A stretch of DNA of 24,824 nucleotides from CAZOHN01 sp964579325 (GCA_964579325.1 CAZOHN010000035.1:1-24824), one strand, 5' to 3'; counted from the first letter of the stretch, positions 1-8,141 are shown. Numbers and translations: made by a program. Notes: generated by a model from the letters alone, not told the origin.

Positions 1-822
1 TATGGCTTCGGCCTGCGCTGGGCGCAGATGGGCCTGTTCGAGACCTACCGGGTGGCGGGCGGCGAGGCGGGGATGCGGCACTTCATCGCCCAGTTCGGGC
101 CGTGCCTGTCGTGGCCGTGGACCAAGCTCATGGACGTGCCGGACCTGACCGACGAGCTGATCGACATGATCGCCGGGCAATCCGACGCGCAGTCAGGCCA
201 CCATTCGATCCGCGACCTCGAGCGCATCCGCGACCGCAACCTTGTGGGCATACTGCGGTCGCTCAAGGGCTATCCGGCGGATCCGGATGCGGGCTGGGGC
301 GCGGGGCTCCTTCTGCGCGGGCAGGACGCGCGGCTGCGGGAGACGCCCACCGACTTTACCGGCCCGATCGAGACCGCGCGGCGCGCGGTGCCACTCGACT
401 GGACCGACTACAACGGCCACATGAACGAGGCGCGCTATCTCCAGGCCTTCGGCGATGCGACCGACCGGTTCATGGAACTGATCGGGATCGACGGCGCCTA
501 CATCGCGGCAGGGCGCAGCGTGTTCACGGCCGAGACTCATATCCGCCATGTGGGCGAGGTGAACGCGGGCGACACCATCCGCGTGACGACGCGTGTCCTC
601 GGCGGCGACGGGCGCAAGATGCATCTTTTCCACGAGATGAAGGTGGGAGAGGCGCTTGCGGCGACGGGCGAGCACCTCCTGATCCACGTCGATCTGGCCA
701 CCCGGAAGTCGGTGGCGCCCGAGGGGGCGGTCGCGGAGGCCTATGCCGGGATCGCCGCCGCCCATGCGAAGCTCCCTGCCCCGGAGGGCGCTGGCCGGTT
801 CGTCGGCCAGCCCAAGGGATGA
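1..822 (+). CDS. lcdH: L-carnitine dehydrogenase / thioesterase fusion, C-terminal part (5' end outside window)
   Basis: The reading frame is open from base 1 and begins in the motif GFGLRWAQMG, which is typical of the C-terminal helical domain of 3-hydroxyacyl-CoA-dehydrogenase-like carnitine dehydrogenases, so the true start lies upstream. That domain covers about the first 115 visible residues. After a short linker (near base 360) comes a hotdog-fold thioesterase with the motif DYNGHMNEARY (from about base 406). Fusions of this kind are known in Rhizobiales and Rhodobacterales: the dehydrogenase oxidises L-carnitine to 3-dehydrocarnitine with NAD+, and the fused thioesterase is thought to act on betainyl-CoA, leading to glycine betaine. 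The protein is cytoplasmic. The stop codon is only 4 bases from the stop of the convergent permease gene. The family call is firm; the gene symbol is inferred from domain architecture. Confidence 0.88.
   Translation, partial: YGFGLRWAQMGLFETYRVAGGEAGMRHFIAQFGPCLSWPWTKLMDVPDLTDELIDMIAGQSDAQSGHHSIRDLERIRDRNLVGILRSLKGYPADPDAGWGAGLLLRGQDARLRETPTDFTGPIETARRAVPLDWTDYNGHMNEARYLQAFGDATDRFMELIGIDGAYIAAGRSVFTAETHIRHVGEVNAGDTIRVTTRVLGGDGRKMHLFHEMKVGEALAATGEHLLIHVDLATRKSVAPEGAVAEAYAGIAAAHAKLPAPEGAGRFVGQPKG
786..813. terminator. Candidate bidirectional hairpin at a convergent gene end
   Basis: A perfect 7-bp inverted repeat, GCTGGCC (790-796) and GGCCAGC (805-811) with an 8-base loop, can be extended by two G-C pairs across a one-base bulge. 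It sits in the last codons of the carnitine gene and 16 bases beyond the stop of the minus-strand permease. No T-tract follows on either side, so terminator function is only inferred from its place between convergent genes. Confidence 0.28.
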
Positions 823-826
823 CCGG

Positions 827-1768
827 CTAGCGCTCGCCCCGTCGGTAGGGCCGCATCAGGGCCTCGGGCACGCGGGCGCGGCGCGAGACCAGGATCAGTG
901 CGACGATCGACAGCACATAGGGCGCCATCAGGAAAAGCTGGTAGGGCACGCCTTCGACGGCGTGCTGAAGGCGCAGTTGGTAGGCGTCGAAGAGCGCAAA
1001 CAGCAGCGCCCCGACGAGCGCCTTGCCGGGCCGCCACGAGGCGAACACGACGAGCGCGATGCAGATCCAGCCCCGGCCCTGCACCATGTGCGGGAAGAAG
1101 CTGTTGAAGGCAGCCATCGTCAGGAACGCGCCGCCGAGGGCCATGAGCGCCGAGCCGACGACGATCGCACCGATGCGGATCGCGATGGGGTCGAGGCCCT
1201 GCGCCTCGACGGCATGGGGGTTCTCGCCTGTCATGCGGACCGCCAGGCCCAGCGGGGTGCGGGCGAGGACGTAGGCCACCGCCACGACGGCGGCGAGGGC
1301 GAGGTAGGTGGGCGCGGTCTGCCGGAACAGGACCTCGCCGAGGAACGGAATGTCGGAGAGGGGTCCGAAGTCGAGTGGCTGGAAGGGTTCGATGGTGGGC
1401 GGCAGGTCGCCGACCGTCACGGTGAGCCGGTAGAGGTAATAGGCCAGCGATGCGCCGAAGAGCGTGATGCCAAGGCCCGAGACATGCTGCGACAGGGCTA
1501 GCGGAACCGTGAGGAACGCGTGCAGCAGGCCGAGGAGCGCGCCGGCCAGTGCGGCAGCGAGGAGCCCGCCCCACAGCCCTCCCCCCTGGTAGGCGACGAG
1601 CCAGCCGATCATCGCGCCCATCGTCATGATCCCCTCGATCCCGAGGTTCAGCACACCGGCCCGTTCGCAGATCAGTGCGCCGAGCACGCCGAAGATCAGC
1701 GGCGTCGCGATGCGCAGCACCGCCGCCCAGAGGCTTGCCGAGGTGAGGATTTCAAGGGCTTCGATCAT
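827..1768 (-). CDS. ABC transporter permease 2, BMP/nucleoside-type (NupQ/YufQ-like)
   Basis: This encodes a 313-residue polytopic inner-membrane protein of the branched-chain-permease-like fold used by BMP-type nucleoside importers (YufQ/NupQ/BmpC group). The N-terminal region GALICERAGVLNLGIEGIM is the hallmark motif of this subunit, followed by repeated hydrophobic segments and the cytoplasmic loop with TPLGLAVRMTGENPHAVEAQG, which contacts the ATPase. The start ATG at 1768 overlaps the stop of the upstream permease by 4 bases (ATGA), giving translational coupling. A longer in-frame extension exists upstream but is only the reverse frame of the neighbouring permease. It is the last gene of the operon. 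The transported ligand is inferred from the operon (nucleobase or related heterocycle), not from this sequence. Confidence 0.9.
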   Translation of the reverse strand: MIEALEILTSASLWAAVLRIATPLIFGVLGALICERAGVLNLGIEGIMTMGAMIGWLVAYQGGGLWGGLLAAALAGALLGLLHAFLTVPLALSQHVSGLGITLFGASLAYYLYRLTVTVGDLPPTIEPFQPLDFGPLSDIPFLGEVLFRQTAPTYLALAAVVAVAYVLARTPLGLAVRMTGENPHAVEAQGLDPIAIRIGAIVVGSALMALGGAFLTMAAFNSFFPHMVQGRGWICIALVVFASWRPGKALVGALLFALFDAYQLRLQHAVEGVPYQLFLMAPYVLSIVALILVSRRARVPEALMRPYRRGER

Positions 1769-2814
1769 CGGCGCAGCCTGTAGGTGGTGAAGAGGAGAGC
1801 GATCAGCATCGTCAGGAGCGAGAGCGACACGATGACGTCGGCGATGAAGCTGGGAACGCCGGTGGCGCGGCTCATGGCATCCGCGCCGACAAAGACAGTC
1901 GCCACGAAGACGGCCGCGCCGACCACGCCGATGGGGTGCAGCGCGGCCAGCATGGCGACGACGATTCCGGCGTAGCCGAAGCCGGGCGAGAGGTTGGTGG
2001 TGACGTAAGGTGTGACCCCCAGCACCTCGACGGCCCCCGCAAGGCCCGCGAGCCCGCCCGAGATCAGCGCGACGGTCATCAGCGTGCGGGGAAGAGGGAT
2101 GCCCGCAAAGCTTGTCGCCTCGGGGCTGTGGCCTGCGGCGCGAGCCTCGGTCCCGAACACGGTGCGGGCCATCAGGAGCCAGACAAGGGCCGCCGCCGCG
2201 AGCGCGACGAGCAACCCGATGTGCAGCCGCGAGCGGGGGACGAGGTCGGGCAGGCGCAGCGGCCGGTCGATCGGCACGGATTGCGGCCAGCCGAAGGCCA
2301 TCGGGTCCTTGAAGGGCCCCTCGATCATCAGGCCTACGAACAGCAGCACGATGAAGTTCAGCAGGAGGGTCGTCACCACCTCGTCCACTCCGAACCGCAG
2401 CCGCAGGACGGCGGGCCCCGCCAGCAGGAGCGCGCCGGCCAGAGCGCCGGCGGCCATGAGCGTGGCGATTGCGAGTGGCACCGGCCAGCCGGAAAGCGTC
2501 TGGTGGCCAAGAACGGCGGTGGCAAGTGCGCCGAGATAGAACTGCCCTTCGCCGCCAATGTTCCACAGCCGCGCGCGGAAGGCGACGGCGGCGGCGAGGC
2601 CGGTCAGGATGAGCGGCGTCGCGCGGGTCAGCGTTTCGGTGACGGAGAGCCGCGACCCGAATGCCCCGCGCAGCATCTCGGCATAGGCGTGCAGCGGGTT
2701 GACCCCGGCAGCGGCGATCAGGATGCCGGCGAGGACCAGGGCTGCCGCGATCGCCAGGAGGGGGGCCGTGAGGGCAAGGCCGAGGGGAACCTGCGTGCGG
2801 CGTTCAAGCTGCAT
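1765..2814 (-). CDS. ABC transporter permease 1, BMP/nucleoside-type (NupP/YufP-like)
   Basis: This encodes a 349-residue integral membrane protein, the partner permease of the BMP-type importer (YufP/NupP group). The region TPLILTGLAAAVAFRARLWN followed by IGGEGQFYLGA is characteristic of this subunit, as is the loop with FGTEARAAGHSPEATSFAGI. The first hydrophobic segment spans about residues 10-35. The start at 2814 overlaps the end of the ATPase gene by 11 bases, and the 3' end overlaps the next permease by 4 bases, so the three transporter genes form one coupled unit. Length and motif order match the family. The substrate cannot be read from the permease. Confidence 0.9.
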   Translation of the reverse strand: MQLERRTQVPLGLALTAPLLAIAAALVLAGILIAAAGVNPLHAYAEMLRGAFGSRLSVTETLTRATPLILTGLAAAVAFRARLWNIGGEGQFYLGALATAVLGHQTLSGWPVPLAIATLMAAGALAGALLLAGPAVLRLRFGVDEVVTTLLLNFIVLLFVGLMIEGPFKDPMAFGWPQSVPIDRPLRLPDLVPRSRLHIGLLVALAAAALVWLLMARTVFGTEARAAGHSPEATSFAGIPLPRTLMTVALISGGLAGLAGAVEVLGVTPYVTTNLSPGFGYAGIVVAMLAALHPIGVVGAAVFVATVFVGADAMSRATGVPSFIADVIVSLSLLTMLIALLFTTYRLRR

Positions 2815-4321
2815 CGGTCGCCTCCCAGGTCCCCGCCATCATCAGCCCGAGCCGCCGTGCGTCGGCCTCCTCGGCGGCGATGGGTGGAGAAAGGCGGCCA
2901 CGGACGATGGCCTGAAGCCGGTCGGAGAGAGCGAGCGCCTCTTCGAGGTCCTCGGTGACGAGGAGGATCGCCGCCCCTGCCTCGCGCGCGGCGAGGATCT
3001 TGCCGTGCAGCGCGGCGATGGCGCCTTCGTCGAGACCACGGGTGGGCTGGTTGGCAAGGATGAAGCGCGGATTGCCCGAAAGGACGCGGCCGAGGATCAG
3101 CTTCTGCATGTTGCCGCCCGACAGGAGCCGGGTGCGTGTTTCCGGCGTTGCGCCACGGATGTCGAAGCTGGCAATCAGGTCGGCCGCATGCGACCGGGCC
3201 GGGGTGCGGCGGACGAAACCGAACCGGGAAAACGCTGGCTCCCGCAAGCGTTCGAGGACGGCGTTTTCCCAAACCGCGAACTCGCCCACGACGCCTTCTG
3301 CATGGCGATCCTCGGGGATGCGCCCGACCCCGGCCCTGACGAGCGCCCTGGGCGCAAGGCCCGCCATGTCCGTGCCGCCAAGGGTGAGCGTTCCTGCATC
3401 GGGGCGCGCCAGGCCAGACAGGAGCCGGCCGAGCGTGGCCTGTCCGTTGCCCGAAACGCCGACGATCCCCAGGATCTCGCCCGCCCGGACCTCGAAGGCG
3501 ATGTCCGAAAGTCGCGGCGTGCCCTCCTCGGTGACCGAAACCCCCTCCGCGCGCAATATGATGCCACCGCTGGGACGGCCGGTCCGGCGCGGTCGGGTCA
3601 CACGCTGGCCGACCATGAGCTCGGCAAGTTCGGCTGGGTCGGTCCCGGCGGTGGCGCGCTCGGCCACCAGACGTCCGCCGCGCAGTACGGCGACGCGGTC
3701 GGAGGCTGCCATGACCTCATGCAGCTTGTGGCTGATGAAGACAATGGAGAGGCCGCCCTCGGTCATGCCCCGGAGCGTGCGGAAGAGCCGCTCCGCTTCG
3801 GGCGCGGCGAGGACGGCGGTGGGTTCGTCCAGGATAAGGATGCGGGCGTCGCGATAGAGCGCCTTGAGGATCTCGACGCGCTGGCGCTCGCCCACTGAGA
3901 GGTCGGCGATGCGGGCTTCGGGCGATACCGGCAGCCCGAAGCGGTCCGCCAGGGCAAGAAGTTTCCCGCGCGCCTCGGCGCGGCGACTGGTCAGTTGCGC
4001 AAGGCGTTCGGAGCCGATCAGGACGTTGTCGAGCACCGTCAGGTTTCCGGCGAGGGTGAAGTGCTGATGGACCATCCCCACCCCGGCCTCGATGGCGGCG
4101 CGCGGCTTGCCCGGGGGGAGCGCCTGGCCGAACACCCGCACCTCGCCCGCGTCGGCGGTGTAATGGCCGAACAGGATGTTCATCAGCGTGGTCTTGCCCG
4201 CGCCGTTCTCGCCCAGAAGCGCCAGCACTTCGCCCTGTCTCAGCGTCAGGCTGATGCCGTCGTTCGCGACCAGCGGCCCGAACCGCTTGGTGATGCGGTC
4301 GAGTTCCAGGACGGCGGTCAT
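2804..4321 (-). CDS. Double-domain ABC transporter ATPase, BMP/nucleoside-type (NupO/YufO-like)
   Basis: This encodes a 505-residue cytoplasmic ATPase with two fused nucleotide-binding domains, as usual for BMP and sugar CUT2 importers. Domain 1 has Walker A GENGAGKTT (37-45), signature LSVGERQ (141-147), Walker B ILILDEP (161-167) and the switch His196. Domain 2 has a degenerate Walker A, GVSGNGQATL (288-297), without the usual Lys-Thr. Its signature LLSGGNMQ (399-406) is intact and its Walker B region reads ILANQPTRGLD (421-431), lacking the catalytic Glu. This asymmetry, with one catalytic and one degenerate site, is normal in the family. The ATG at 4321 overlaps the amidase stop by 4 bases. 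Confidence 0.93.
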   Translation of the reverse strand: MTAVLELDRITKRFGPLVANDGISLTLRQGEVLALLGENGAGKTTLMNILFGHYTADAGEVRVFGQALPPGKPRAAIEAGVGMVHQHFTLAGNLTVLDNVLIGSERLAQLTSRRAEARGKLLALADRFGLPVSPEARIADLSVGERQRVEILKALYRDARILILDEPTAVLAAPEAERLFRTLRGMTEGGLSIVFISHKLHEVMAASDRVAVLRGGRLVAERATAGTDPAELAELMVGQRVTRPRRTGRPSGGIILRAEGVSVTEEGTPRLSDIAFEVRAGEILGIVGVSGNGQATLGRLLSGLARPDAGTLTLGGTDMAGLAPRALVRAGVGRIPEDRHAEGVVGEFAVWENAVLERLREPAFSRFGFVRRTPARSHAADLIASFDIRGATPETRTRLLSGGNMQKLILGRVLSGNPRFILANQPTRGLDEGAIAALHGKILAAREAGAAILLVTEDLEEALALSDRLQAIVRGRLSPPIAAEEADARRLGLMMAGTWEATDAA

Positions 4322-5694
4322 GCCAGCCCCGCAATCGGATGGGGAAAGGTCAGCGCCGGGGCGACGGCTTCGAGACGTGCGGCGAGCGCGAGGAGCGCCC
4401 GGTCGGACCCGACCGGGCCGAGGAGCGCCAGGCCGACGGGCAGGCCTTCGTGGGTGCCGAAGGGTAGGGCGAGCGATGGCAGGCCGGCGGCATTGGCGAG
4501 CGCAGCGTTGGGCGCAAGCGCCTCCATCTGTGCGAAACGGTGCGACGGGTCGCTTGCATTCGGGTCGAAGTGACCGAGCGCGGGCGGTGGTCCTGCAAGC
4601 ACCGGCGAGAGGATCGCATCGGCCCCCTCGAACAGCGCCGCGGCGCGGGCCGAAAGCCTAGCAAGCGACCGCGAGGCGGCAAACAAGGCCCTCGCGGGCA
4701 TCGCACGACCCTCGCGGGCGACGGCAGCGGAAATCGGCGTGACCTCGCTGTCCTCGAGGCCGACGGCTTCGAGCCATTCCGCCAGCGAGGCCGACAGCAC
4801 GATGCGTGCGAGTGCCTGGGCCTCGGCGCCGAGGGCATCCGGCGCGGCCATGCGCACCACATCGCAGCCCGATCGCGCGAGCGCTTCGGCGGCCTCTTCG
4901 GCGGCCCGGGCGCGGGGCGTGTCGCAGCGGGCGGGGATCGACAGCGCGAGGCGGGGGCGAGAGGGCAGGGGCCGCTGGAGTGGTTCGGCGCAGGGGCCAG
5001 TGACAGCGCCGGTCACGAGGTCGAAGGCCGCGGCCACGTCGCGGACGGATCGTGCAAGGACGAGTTCGGATGCCAGGCCCATGAGATGATTTCCGAAATC
5101 CGGCCCACCCGGGACTGCGCCGCGCGATGGCTTCAGCCCCACGAGGCCGCAGCAGGCCGCGGGCACCCGGATCGATCCGGCAGCGTCCGTGGCATGGGTG
5201 ATGGCCACGATTCCTGCAGCCACTGCCGCGGCAGCCCCGCCCGATGACCCTCCGGAGGAGAGGCTTTCATCCCACGGATTGCGGACGGGCAGCGCGCCCG
5301 GTGGCTCGGCGGTGAGAGCGAGGCCGAATTCGGGCACGGTGGTGAGTCCGAAGGGCACGAGTCCTCCCGCGCGGAAGCGAGCGGCAAGGTCACTGTCCGC
5401 AATCGGGTCCGGTGTTCTGGCGCGCAGGGCGGGCGATCCGGCGGCGGGCGCGAGCCCCCGCGCGGCCGAGCCGAGGTCCTTCATGAGGAAGGGTACGCCG
5501 TGAAACGGCCCGCGCCTTTGCATCGGTGCTGCATCGGCGGCCGCGGCCTCTGCGCGTGCCATCTCGGGGTCGAGCCGCGCAAGGGCGCCGAGATGGTCGA
5601 GAGAGGCGGCGGTCGATAGCGCCGCCTCCATGGCCTGCCGCGCCGACAAGCGCCCGCCGGCGATGGCGGCGGCGAGCACGGTGGCGTCCGTCAC
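4318..5694 (-). CDS. Amidase-signature hydrolase
   Basis: This encodes a 458-residue amidase-signature (GatA/FAAH-type) enzyme. The Ser-cisSer-Lys catalytic triad is complete: Lys72 in FLMKDLG, cis-Ser150 in SSGGSSGG, and nucleophile Ser174 in DAAGSIRVPA; the 24-residue spacing of the two serines matches the family. It should hydrolyse a linear or cyclic amide or carbamoyl bond in the cytoplasm. It lies between the binding-protein gene (4-base gap) and the ATPase gene (4-base overlap), so it is part of the uptake operon and probably acts on the imported compound or on a product of the upstream deaminase. The final Gly in the usual GGSIR motif context is shifted to AGSIR, a mild variation. The exact substrate is unknown, since amidase-signature enzymes are poorly predictable by sequence. 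Confidence 0.88.
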   Translation of the reverse strand: MTDATVLAAAIAGGRLSARQAMEAALSTAASLDHLGALARLDPEMARAEAAAADAAPMQRRGPFHGVPFLMKDLGSAARGLAPAAGSPALRARTPDPIADSDLAARFRAGGLVPFGLTTVPEFGLALTAEPPGALPVRNPWDESLSSGGSSGGAAAAVAAGIVAITHATDAAGSIRVPAACCGLVGLKPSRGAVPGGPDFGNHLMGLASELVLARSVRDVAAAFDLVTGAVTGPCAEPLQRPLPSRPRLALSIPARCDTPRARAAEEAAEALARSGCDVVRMAAPDALGAEAQALARIVLSASLAEWLEAVGLEDSEVTPISAAVAREGRAMPARALFAASRSLARLSARAAALFEGADAILSPVLAGPPPALGHFDPNASDPSHRFAQMEALAPNAALANAAGLPSLALPFGTHEGLPVGLALLGPVGSDRALLALAARLEAVAPALTFPHPIAGLA

Positions 5695-5698
5695 CTTG

Positions 5699-6682
5699 TC
5701 AGGCCGGCTCGTTTGCGTCGATCGGCACCTCGAAGGCGCCCGACTGGATTGCCGCGCGCTTTTCCTCCATCGCCGGTACGGCCTCGGCGGGGACCTCGCC
5801 TGCCACGAAGATCAGGTCGTTGCCGCCGTATTTCATGAAGGAGTATTCGGTGTAGTCGCGGCCGACCGGATTGCCCGCCTGAACGTCCGCGACGATGGCC
5901 GCGATGGTCGGGCCGTAGTGCCAGATCGCGTTGGCGAAGACGGTGCCGGGGTAGCGCGGCGTGTAGTCGATGAGCGACCCGATGGCCTTCACCCCGCGCT
6001 CGGCCGCGCCGTCGGCGGTGCCGATCCGCTCGCCGAACAGGATGTCGGCGCCGGCGTCGATCTGGGCGATGGCGGCCTCCTTGGCCTTGGCCGGGTCGAA
6101 CCAGGCGCCGATGAAGCCGTTGAGGAACCTGGCGTCGGGGTTCACCTCGCTCACGCCCATGCGGAACGCGTTGATCAGGAGGTTCACCTCGGGGATCGGG
6201 TAGCCGCCGACCGAGCCGAAGACGTTCGTCGACGACATCTTGCCCGCAAGCATCCCCGCGAGGTAGGCGGCCTCGTGGTTGCGGGTGCCGAAGACGCCGA
6301 AATTGTCGCCCTCGGGGCCACCCGAGGAGCCCATCAGGAAGGCGGTCTCGGGATAGTCTGCCGCGACATCGCGTGCCTCGTTCTCAACGGCGTAGGATTC
6401 GCCCCAGACCAGTTGCACGCCGCTCTCGGCGAATTCTCGCACGGCGCGCGGGTAGTCGGTGGCCGAAACGCCTTCGGAGAAGGTGTATTCGATCGAGCCG
6501 GCCGCAGCTGCCTCCTGGAAAGCGAGGTGAATGCGGCTGTTCCAGGCGTTCTCGACCGGCGAGGCATGGACGGCCGCGACCTTCACGACGCCCTGCGCCG
6601 AGGCGCGGCGGAGGTAGGCGGGCAAGGCGAGCGTCGCGGTTGCGCCGACGAGAAGCTGGCGGCGGGATGGGGCGAGGGGCAT
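5699..6682 (-). CDS. BMP-family ABC transporter substrate-binding protein, Tat-type signal
   Basis: This encodes a 327-residue periplasmic binding protein of the basic membrane protein/PnrA family. The N-terminus has a twin-arginine motif, SRRQLLVG, followed by a hydrophobic stretch and a cleavage-like ASAQ near residue 30, so export through Tat is likely. The mature part keeps family features such as GVFGTRNHEAAYLAGMLAGK and ERIGTADGA. The usual N-terminal ligand-site motif of PnrA-like proteins (DKSFN region) is replaced by SPVENAWN, so the ligand may differ from a nucleoside. The sequence AGGAAAGGA lies about 7 bases before the ATG. The gene follows the deaminase by 37 bases and precedes the amidase by 4 bases. 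Specificity for a nucleobase-like compound is inferred from the operon. Confidence 0.88.
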   Translation of the reverse strand: MPLAPSRRQLLVGATATLALPAYLRRASAQGVVKVAAVHASPVENAWNSRIHLAFQEAAAAGSIEYTFSEGVSATDYPRAVREFAESGVQLVWGESYAVENEARDVAADYPETAFLMGSSGGPEGDNFGVFGTRNHEAAYLAGMLAGKMSSTNVFGSVGGYPIPEVNLLINAFRMGVSEVNPDARFLNGFIGAWFDPAKAKEAAIAQIDAGADILFGERIGTADGAAERGVKAIGSLIDYTPRYPGTVFANAIWHYGPTIAAIVADVQAGNPVGRDYTEYSFMKYGGNDLIFVAGEVPAEAVPAMEEKRAAIQSGAFEVPIDANEPA

Positions 6683-6719
6683 CGTGGAAGTCCTTTCCTG
6701 TTGGATGTCTTGTTGTTCT

Positions 6720-8012
6720 TCAGTCCTCGGCCACGGGGGCGTAGTTGGCCGGGTCGAGCATTGCGGGGCGGCCGTCGAGGGAAAGCGCTGCGCGGCGGGC
6801 GGGGGTTTCGGCCAGGACGCGTCCGTCGCGGATTACCCAGAGCCGGGTCGCCTTCATCCGGACGGCCTCGATCGGGTCGCGGGCCTGCAGCACGACCATG
6901 GTCGCCGGGCCGCCGACGCGTAGGGTTGGATCGGGCAGGCCCATCGCGGCCGCGCCGCCCAGCGTCACCGAGTCGAAGGTCCAGCGCATCGCCTCGCGCG
7001 AGGTCATGGGCACCGCGTGGATCGCCATGTGGGCGACCTCGAGCATGTCGGCCGAGCCCAGCGGATACCATGGGTCCATCGTGCAGTCCTGACCGAGCGC
7101 CACGTTGACGCCTGCGGCGCGCAGCTCGGCGATCCGCGTCAGCCCGCGCCGGCGCGGATAGATATCGGCGCGGCCCTGAAGGGTCAGGTTGATGAGCGGG
7201 TTGGGAACGACATGCATCCCCGACTCGGCGATCAGCGGGATCAGTTTGGTCGCATAGTAGTTGTCATAGGAGTGCATCGCGGTGACGTGGCTTGCCACCA
7301 CCCGGCTGCCGAGGCCGAGCCGCGTCGCTTCTGCGGCAAGTGTCTCGACATGGCGGCTCAGCGGATCGTCGGTCTCGTCGCAATGGATGTCGACAGGCAG
7401 GCCGCGTTCGGCCGCGATCTCGCACAGCAGGCGCAGCGAATCCGCCCCCGCCTGCATGGTGCGTTCGAAGTGCGGGATGCCGCCCACCACGTCGACGCCC
7501 ATGTCGAGGGCGCGCAGAAGGTTGTTTTCAGCGTTCGGGCTGCGGAAGAGTCCGTCCTGCGGGAAAGCGACGAGTTGCAGGTCGATGTAGGGCTTCACGC
7601 GCCGGCGCACCTCGACCAGCGCCTCTACGGCGGTCAGCCGGTCGTCGCAGACGTCGACGTGCGTGCGGATGGCAAGGAGACCCTGCGACACCGCGAGGTC
7701 GCAGTAGCGCAGCGCACGCTCCATCACCGCTTCGGACGTGAGCAGCGGCTTGAGCTCGCCCCAGAGCGCTATGCCTTCGAGGAGTGTGCCCGAGCGGTTC
7801 AACCGGGGCAGGCCCAGCGAAAGCGTCGCGTCCATGTGGAAGTGCGGGTCGACGAAGGGCGGCGCGACGAGGCGCCCGGCGGCGTCGATGTCCCGGCCGG
7901 TCGGGGCATCCAGCGCGGGTTCGAGCGCGACGATGCGTCCGCCAGCCACGCCGATATCTACGGAGGCGGGTGCATCCGGCAGACGTGCATTCCGCACGAC
8001 GAGATCGAGCAT
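6720..8012 (-). CDS. CodA-like cytosine / 5-methylcytosine deaminase (amidohydrolase superfamily)
   Basis: This encodes a 430-residue amidohydrolase closely resembling E. coli cytosine deaminase CodA. Known active-site residues map with a constant offset of 4: metal ligands His57 and His59 (DPHFHMD), His210, Asp309; proton shuttle Glu213 (HCDETDD); His242 (ASHVTAMHSY); pyrimidine-contacting Gln152 (FPQDG). The segments TLQGRADIYPRRRG and DPWYPLGSADML are also CodA-like. The residue equivalent to CodA Asp-314 is Cys310 (GQDC). Loss of that Asp marks published 5-methylcytosine deaminases, including one from Rhodobacter sphaeroides. The predicted reaction is hydrolytic deamination of 5-methylcytosine to thymine and of cytosine to uracil. 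The start at 8012 was chosen because AAGGGGGACAGG directly precedes it and the CodA-like fold begins there; the open frame upstream lacks homology. It is probably the first gene of the transporter operon. Creatinine or isoguanine deaminase activity is an alternative. Confidence 0.88.
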   Translation of the reverse strand: MLDLVVRNARLPDAPASVDIGVAGGRIVALEPALDAPTGRDIDAAGRLVAPPFVDPHFHMDATLSLGLPRLNRSGTLLEGIALWGELKPLLTSEAVMERALRYCDLAVSQGLLAIRTHVDVCDDRLTAVEALVEVRRRVKPYIDLQLVAFPQDGLFRSPNAENNLLRALDMGVDVVGGIPHFERTMQAGADSLRLLCEIAAERGLPVDIHCDETDDPLSRHVETLAAEATRLGLGSRVVASHVTAMHSYDNYYATKLIPLIAESGMHVVPNPLINLTLQGRADIYPRRRGLTRIAELRAAGVNVALGQDCTMDPWYPLGSADMLEVAHMAIHAVPMTSREAMRWTFDSVTLGGAAAMGLPDPTLRVGGPATMVVLQARDPIEAVRMKATRLWVIRDGRVLAETPARRAALSLDGRPAMLDPANYAPVAED

Positions 8013-8037
8013 CCTGTCCCCCTTGCCCAGCGCTTCC

Positions 8038-8064
8038 GACGCTATCAGAGGGCGGCCTAGCGTC
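8038..8064. promoter_or_regulatory. Perfect inverted repeat upstream of the deaminase operon, candidate operator
   Basis: GACGCTA (8038-8044) and TAGCGTC (8058-8064) form a perfect 7-bp inverted repeat with a 13-base spacer, so the half-site centres are 20 bp (about two helical turns) apart. On the minus strand it overlaps TTGACG (8061-8066), a possible -35 box. The repeat begins 26 bases before the deaminase ATG. No cognate regulator gene is adjacent. Confidence 0.45.
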
Positions 8065-8141
8065 AAGCGCGCGCCGAAGCGGACCTGCGCCTTGCGGAGG
8101 CGTTTGCACAAATGCCGGGCAAGCTGACCGTGGCTGAGCGA

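Noticed and set aside
1769..2566. N-terminal extension of the second permease
   Set aside because: It is only an alternative frame over the neighbouring permease gene; the family motif starts right after ATG 1768.
5630..7108. Long plus-strand open frame opposite the BMP-family binding-protein gene
   Set aside because: Antisense shadow; the binding-protein gene on the minus strand has a Tat signal and family motifs.
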